The translations under genes and the position numbers were made by a program. From Geosiphon pyriformis (lineage: Eukaryota > Glomeromycota > Glomeromycetes > Archaeosporales > Geosiphonaceae), in contig JAAOMT010000057.1 of assembly GCA_016748015.1 (NCBI GenBank), positions 1 to 64,000 on the forward strand: 64,000 nt of DNA. Direction: 5' to 3'. The notes beneath the pieces are model-generated. The model saw only the letters and a list, made by a program, of their open reading frames with translations, did no database searches and was not told where the DNA came from. Of this stretch, positions 57,554 to 64,000 are shown piece by piece (the stretch's first letter is position 1; each line of letters opens with the position of its first letter).

Positions 57554-59349
57554 TGAAAAAGAGGTAGAGGAAAAGCACCACCTGCCAAAGCCAAACCATC
57601 CAAGTGCACTGATAGGCTCATGACCAAAGCAGAAAGACCTTCCAACATGTTTTCCAATTTCATAACCTCAGGTGAGGCAGTTGAACCAAGAATGGCAGCA
57701 GTTTTGTCACTAGTAGCATCACCTGAACCCATTCCCATCACTATATCTTTCCCTTGATTCTGCAATAGGGAGGTTACTGGCAGCTGACATCCAGGGCTAG
57801 GCTGGGAAACTGCCGGCATAAATGAGTCCAATCTCTTAGCCAACTCACTAATTTGTTCTGCGAGGCTGACAAAACTGCTTTCAATATTTTTCAAATGGTC
57901 TTCCAATTCACCATTAACAGTCAGAAGAGGTTTACCATAAGATATGGAACCAGATTGAGCTGAACCACCAAAAGACACTAATGGGAGTGGTTTACCAATC
58001 ACAGAGGCCCAAGTTTTTTTACCGAAAGCCAAAGGACAAAAAACAGAGGCAGATTTTTTTTCATATATCTTTGCCAGATGGAACTGATCCTAAGCTGAGA
58101 GAAGAGCTCTCTTGCTCCTAGAACTTGAGGACGCACCAGCAGTATGACAAGCAAAAGAAGTATGACTGGAAGTTTTGCAAATTGAGCACAGTGCAGTGGT
58201 TAAATGAGACTATCAAAGACTAACACCTTTTATAACAAGAGTGTTTGCCATTGTCTGAATAAGGCTACCTTCAGAATCAAAACACACAGTGGCACAGTGT
58301 GTTTGGACATAATTGACAGAACTGTGTTTAATAACACATGTTTTTCCACTGACTAAACCAATGAAGTCCCAAAGATCATGAGTGTTGATGCCCATGGGGA
58401 AAGTATAAAGCAAAGCTCTAAACTCATCTCTGGCATTCCATGTTTGTTTGTCAACATCGGCCTGGACCACACGCACCGTATCTTTTCCAATAAGGATAAA
58501 CCACTTAGCTGCCAAGAGATCAGCCTAAATTTGATCCTCCAATTTGACAATCGCCTTTTGCCATAGACCTACCAACTACATCTTGATTGACTTAATAAAC
58601 CCAAATTCAGAAATGGCTGCACACACTGCCTTAATGGAAGTTCCCACAGAAATTTTTTTCAACACAATTGCCCAATTCATACAATTGTTGATGGGACACT
58701 TGAGATCAGTGTTTACCACAATACTATAATCATTTGCCAACTGCACAGCTGTCATCATTGCCTTTTCAGAAATGAAAGATGTCCGAATGATTCCACCAAA
58801 TTTTGAGAGGGTAGAGGCCCCCCCAAAACTATTTATACCTAAAAAGATTTTTCTGACAAAATTGACTTTTTTCTAAGATGATTTTCCAGCCACCACTACA
58901 AGATCAATATCTAAAGTAAAGGATTTGCGAACAGGCACTTGAATGGATGGCTTGACTGGAAGAGGAGGTGGAAGAAGAAGAAAATCATCCAACACATCAT
59001 TTTCTACATTGACAGTATCATAATCAATTACACCCAGTGGCTTTCTTAACACTTTCTTGGTCTTCACATACAAACCCTTTGGTGTTTAATCAGAATTTCT
59101 TCCTGCAAAAGTACTATTATCATCATAGTCTACACTGGTTTCTTCAACCAAGCATTCTTCTTCCATGTCAATACTCTCAGATTCCATAGTGTCACCAGTC
59201 TTAGAACTCCATGAATGAGCACCAAGAGCTTTGGCAGCAACCCCTTTATTATCAATACTCTCTTCCAACACACTTCCCTTCCTCTTCTTCCTTGATACAA
59301 CAGCCTTAAAACCACCCTCAGAACCAGAAGCTTTAATGGTCTTCTTCAT
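57550..59349 (-). pseudogene. LINE G ORF1, RNA-binding protein with stops
   Basis: Starts MKKTIKASGSEGGFKAVVSR, then an acidic segment (DMEEECLVEET), a Pro-rich patch (LLLPPPLPVKP), and the RRM-like region SIKAVCAAISEFGFIKSIK with LWQKAIVKLE. Next are the block ILIGKDTVRVVQADVDKQ and RALLYTFPMGINTHDLWDF, the knuckle CSICKTSSHTSFACH (about 58180-58130), and a long helical end with SLAEQISELAKRLDSF. About seven stops; several fall where sisters have Gln (KIQLVG, EQADLV, SAQDKL). The final 160 codons (58032-57550) are open and end CAA-TGA, with the ORF2 ATG overlapping. Confidence 0.88.
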
Positions 59350-59491
59350 AACAGCAATAACAAAGTCAACAGTGATCTCGTAATCAAAGAATGATTTTGA
59401 TTTATCATACTGAATGGTAAAAAACTTCTTTCGAAAAAACTATAGACTCTTTTTTGGGATTTTTGGATGAAGGAAAGAAAGAAGTTTTTAC

Positions 59492-60324
59492 TATTATATT
59501 AAGTTAATATTTTTGAAATTTTAATATAAAAATTGGTTCAATTAATTAAATTTATAATTATATTAATATATTCAAAAAATAATAATTAAAAAACTTTTAT
59601 AAAAATTAACAAACTCTTTTTTTTTTTATCATACTTAAAGCAAAGAGTAAAATAATTATAATCTCTTATTTTTGATCTTGTTTTTATTTATCAATTCTTT
59701 TTTTTTTATGTAATATAAAAATAAAGCAGTTTTTTAACTATTTTTAGAACATCATTTTTGGTTTTATGTAAAAGTTTTTTCCCAAGTAATTATAATTATT
59801 ATAAAAAATTAACAACAAATTAATAGCAAAAATTATTTTTATTTTTTATTATTTTTTTATATTTACTTAAATAATTAAAAAAGCCAAAAAAATTAAAAAG
59901 CAACTTTTTTATTTTTTTTATTTTAAAGTTTGTTTGTTTTTTTGTAAAAAATAAAATATTGGTTTTATTTAATTTATTGATATTTACATTAGTTTTGTTA
60001 AAATTATATTAATTATAATATTTATTTTAAATTTAATTATAAATAATAACTTTTTTTTTAAATAATAATAATAATAACATATATATTAAAATTAATTTAA
60101 ATTAATATATAATTAAATTATTTAATATATATAAAATATAACAAAAAAATAAATATGTATAATTATTTTAAATTTAAATATATTTATAAATTATTTTAAA
60201 AAATTTTAAAAATTTAATATTTTTAATTTAAAAATAAAAAAGTATTTATTAAATAAATAATTATAATTTATAAATAATAAATAATTTATGTAAAAATAAT
60301 TTATAATTAAACTATAATAATATA
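59492..60324. other. AT-rich spacer between LINE G and LINE H
   Basis: About 830 bp, nearly all A and T. No coding frame or recognised repeat. Probably old repeat DNA. Confidence 0.6.
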
Positions 60325-63300
60325 TTTTTTTTTATTCATTTTAACAAGTGCAGCCTAACCACTATTTAGCATACAGAAATAAAGCAAAATATTCCAAACT
60401 AAACATGACTCATGTGCTTACTACATGTGACTGACCACTTAGACTTATCAAGACAACACTATACACTCATCAGAACTTCCTTACCATCATCCAAACCAGA
60501 AAAAAACAAACAATACTTATGTGAACCAAAACTGACAGCAAAAGACTTCACCACATCTAGCATGTGAACAACACCATCAGATAGCAACCTGGGTAGACCT
60601 TGTGACAGAGCAAAATTCCCACCATCATTGCAAATCAGACCAATCTTTTCTATATCAACTCTAAACTTAGATCTCAACAGCCACAGATGATCATGATGAT
60701 CATCTACAAGATGACAAACAAACTTAACAACAATTGACTGGGCCTTCTTCCCGTCACCAAAAATGGAAACAGCCTTACCAATCCAATCTTGAAAAACAAA
60801 ACTCTTGCACAAAACAGCATATATACTGACATCTAAAGTATTTGCAAGTGTGTTTAGCACTGAGAATGATGCAGGAAAGTGAACACCCACCAAAGATTTC
60901 CACAATTCAATATGATCAGTCATGACCTTCGAATGTAAAAGAGAATTTGCAGAACACATAAAAACATGATCAGAGAATTCGACATCACTACACATCAGAC
61001 ACAAAACACTCAGATAACCAATGTTATACAATCTTTTACAGACAGCCACTGGCAACCTATTGTGAACAGCTTTTATCAAATAGATGTGCAGAACAGCTAA
61101 CCTTCTGCTAGTAAAACCTGCCAGCATATGAGAATTCAGATGCCAAACAGAAGCAGTACACTCTTAATTAACGCAATGAAGAAAAGAGCTGGACAAGACA
61201 TTTACACCAGGACCAGCTTCTCACAAGACATGGCACACAGTTCTGCAAACATCATGGATAAAATGCCAAGCATTACCAGAAACCACTAGACCATTTGCCA
61301 CAAGAAACCTATTATGAACTCCAACTGGAAGAAACAAGCTATATCAAGATGCAACAGAGGCCATGGTATCAGCCTGATCATTGCCAAACACTCCAAAATG
61401 TTCCTTTACCTTAACTCATCTTACAGTAACGTTCTTAGATTTGATCAAATTAGCAATATGCCATTGTTCTACCTAGCATCTGTTGCAAAAGTCAGTTGAC
61501 CCAACTTACATTCAGATACACACACATCCAAAGCTGCTTGACTATCAGAATGAATAACTACAGAGCAGGATAAAGAAACACACTCCAAAGCCACAGCAAT
61601 TGCTTGCAATTTTGCCAGCATAGAAGACAACAAACCCTGAACTTTAACACCAACACCTATATTAATCTTAGAGAAATAAGCAGCTGCTCCACAAGCCACA
61701 CTTAAAGTACCCAGACCACTCAATGAGCTATTAGTGAAAATATTCAACTCCCCTGTCCAAATCTTATGCAGGTACTTGCAAACAACCAAAAAATCACTTG
61801 AACAGAAGAGACCAGAACTATCCAACACTTCACTATTGTTTAAATCTACTAGACTATTACACATGTACACAAAAGCCTTATTGAACCAAACTGGTACTAG
61901 ACCCCTAGGACTCAATCTCTTCCAGCAATGAAAAGTCTTCCAATCTATGACTTGATCCTGCTTAGTCAGCAAACAGTCACCAAAAGCAATGCCGAAGCAT
62001 TTCAACAAGCGGACCACATCAAAATAGCATAAAGCACCCAGAATATCAGACATTGGGAAATGTTCAGGCTTATGAAATGCACAAGATAATTTGTTATCCA
62101 AGAAAACACCTGTATCCAAGAAGATCCTTACAACCCCAGCCAGAAAATTGTTCAGCAGACAAACTCTCAACTTAACCAAATGGCACAAGGAATTCAAAGA
62201 AGTCCAACTCAAAACTTGCAAGTTCAAAGCACAGTGTTCAAACATATGACCAAGAATCCCAGGAGCATTGGAGAAACCAATCACTGAAGCAATCTTGGCT
62301 TCAGCTTGTACTTGCTCAAAAGGCTTTAAACTATATAGAAACAGATAATGTAACGCCTTGCTGGGGAAATCCTTTGGCAAAAACGCCTTAGTTCTAAGTC
62401 CTTTTTTGATCATGATATCTCACTTTTGACACACACTTTTAGCAACAAAACTGAATTGCATATAATAACATATAATAAGCTGAAGAACTGCCAAAACCAA
62501 GTAAGAAAATTGCTTATCTGACACTGTTTTTTTAAGAACCAAATTAGAAAAAAACCTAACATCCACATGTGTTTTGGTAAGACTTGGTTTCAAAAGACCC
62601 TCTGTAAACAAAAAAATACCAAGATACCTATGAAATTCACCCTTTTTTACAACAGAGATGGGTTGGTCACTGATGTACAAAGAGGCATCCTTCACCCTCT
62701 AATTGATGAAAATCGCCACAGTTTTGTCATTATTAATAGAAATATTATTTATATCAAAAAATTTACTTGCTATATTCAGAATATACTATGTCAAGATCTG
62801 GCCATTACCAATCCAGATTGTATTATCAACAAAAGCACTTGTAGCAAAAAAGAATGACATGCCACCACTAGATTCGACTCTGCCAGACTTCACCACAAAA
62901 CTCGAATTGATCCTGTAGCCGCACAAATGTTTTTGCCTCTTAACTTTGCACAAAAGAGGATCATAAAAAATCCTCCAGAGAAGTGGAGAAAATATCTCAC
63001 TCTAATCCAAACCATCATAAACAACATAACTATTTGACAAACCAAAATCAGTCATAATTTTATTAATTCTATTCTTATGAATATTTCCAAAAAACTCAAT
63101 GAATCTGCTATACATCTTGATATGCTTCAAACTGGATCTCAAATGATGCCATCCAACTGAATCATAAGCTTTATGCATATTCTGTAGAACCAGCCAAATT
63201 TTCCGGCCTTTTTCCAAAACATCCTCCACAATCAAGCCAATGGCAAACACTGGGGACTGAGTTGAAGTACTTCTTAAAACTGAAAAATTGTCACCATAAA

Positions 63301-64000
63301 AAACATCAAACTCACTGCAGACCAAGAAGATCCAATCTAATAAAATCTTAGATAAGATTTTTTTCACCATTTTAATTAAGGCAATTGGCCTGGTGTTAGT
63401 TAGAATATCATCTTATTCATAGGGCTTAGAGATCATAGAAACCCAAGCTCTTTTTCACAAACCAGGTACATCACTAGCTCTCAAACAAGAATTCAGCAAA
63501 TCAAGAAGACAAGCCAACACATCAGCACTACTGTGCTTCCACAACTCATTAGTAATACCAGAAAGACCAGCAGCTTTGCTATTGAACAGCCCACTGATAA
63601 CCAGAGACAATTCACTCAAGCTAATATCACTTATCACGCCCAAAAAGGCATTATCATTTACATGATCTAAAGAGGCATACTGATGAGTCCACAGACCAGA
63701 GAGAGCTGAAAGAATCCTCCGCTTATGAATTCAGCCCATTATGATTTCATCCACTCTAGACCGAACCTCCATGAGGTCCAAAATCAACTCATCATCAACT
63801 ACCAAATAATCCAACACAATTTTGTGAAAAGGACACTCCAAGACACTCCTAATCATCTTACCTTTATTAGAATTAAAATTCTCTATATGTTTGTCTATTG
63901 CGTCCCTAATGTGTTTGCATCTAGCCAACTTAGTCTCATGGTATTTGGATTTCTGATAACATTTCTTGACTTTTAACAAAAGACTGTACAGCTCATGTAA
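60325..64000 (-). mobile_element. LINE copy H, continues past the right edge
   Basis: Minus-strand LINE with 3' UTR at 60325-60470 and ORF2 up to the window end, where it is still upstream of the RT domain. Diverged from G (clearly different protein over much of the C-terminal domain), so it belongs to another subfamily. Its 5' part lies outside the window. Confidence 0.88.
60459..64000 (-). pseudogene. LINE H ORF2 (partial), RT with FVDN
   Basis: From the right edge inward: RSVLECPFHKIVLDYLVVDD (63979-63731), SKAAGLSGITNELWKH (63643-63455), RT block STQSPVFAIGLIVEDVLEKG and KAYDSVGWHHLRSSL (63370-63002). The active site is FVDN at 62833-62822 instead of FVDD. Then GEFHRYLGIFLFTEG (62695-62420) and a 314-codon open block (62413-61469) into the RNase H: IFTNSSLSGLG (first Asp now Asn), LAKLQAIAVALE, HSDSQAALDV. 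The knuckle CLMCSDVEFSDHVFMC and C-terminal domain are open (61127-60459), ending just before the 3' UTR. Roughly eight stops or frameshifts. Confidence 0.87.

Larger units (their letters stand above)
52737..59491 (-). mobile_element. LINE copy G, full length, best preserved
   Basis: Complete minus-strand LINE of about 6.75 kb: 5' UTR (59491-59350), ORF1 (59349-57550), ORF2 (57553-52872), 3' UTR and A-tail (52871-52737). Higher GC and more CpG than the other copies and far fewer lesions (about 15 stops and one clear frameshift), so it is the youngest LINE here. It is the reference used for naming domains in the rest. Confidence 0.93.

Noticed and set aside
1-64000. CRISPR arrays, rRNA, tRNA genes, bacterial operons
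   Set aside because: No spaced direct repeats, no rRNA-like blocks and no cloverleaf noticed by eye; spliced genes show nuclear eukaryotic DNA. A tRNA scan would be needed to exclude single tRNAs.

Overview
The window looks like nuclear DNA of a filamentous fungus. The best fit is an arbuscular mycorrhizal (Glomeromycotina, Rhizophagus-like) genome. Small GT-AG introns break up ordinary fungal housekeeping genes, intergenic DNA is very AT-rich, and a solitary tyrosine-kinase-like kinase of the expanded Rhizophagus style (HHDLHSGN loop, DLG in place of DFG) sits among large decayed retroelements. The species assignment is an inference from gene style; no search was run.

Left arm, about 1-9700, is gene-dense. 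It holds a monoacylglycerol-lipase-like hydrolase (-), an RPAP2/Rtr1-type RNA polymerase II CTD phosphatase (-), a two-zinc-knuckle SR splicing factor (+), a poorly resolved basic-tailed gene (-), an RNF121-type membrane RING E3 ligase (-) and a two-LIM-domain protein (+). Exon structures were rebuilt by hand from splice sites and phase; five of these six genes close cleanly in frame. Two gene pairs are divergent, with start codons about 230 and 430 bp apart.

From about 10.6 kb to the right edge the window is mostly transposable elements. One non-LTR (LINE) family dominates. ORF1 carries an RRM-like segment and a cysteine/histidine knuckle. ORF2 carries an apurinic-type endonuclease (EEP), a reverse transcriptase (FVDD), an RNase H and a C-terminal zinc knuckle. 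I count eight copies or relics: A 10618-18340 (+); I 20400-22645 (-, ORF1 plus 3' UTR only); B/C 22681-39437 (-); D 39948-44913 (+); E 44914-47690 (-); F 48110-50240 (+, 3' half only); G 52737-59491 (-, best preserved); H 60325-64000 (-, runs off the window).

Three younger insertions sit inside these LINEs. A 960-bp solo LTR splits the end of copy A. A roughly 10-kb Ty3/gypsy element with both LTRs (24496-34455, -) splits B/C; its pol carries a dUTPase-like domain before the reverse transcriptase. A decayed Tc1/mariner transposon (about 41019-42290) splits ORF1 of D. The only host gene seen in the right 53 kb is the protein kinase at 50815-52287.

No element here looks able to move by itself: every one has premature stops, frameshifts or lost catalytic aspartates. 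The damage is dominated by C-to-T and G-to-A transitions (Trp and Gln codons turned to stops, Asp to Asn in catalytic motifs, CpG to TpG/CpA). That pattern points to cytosine-methylation decay or a RIP-like process. I saw no rRNA, tRNA or CRISPR array.
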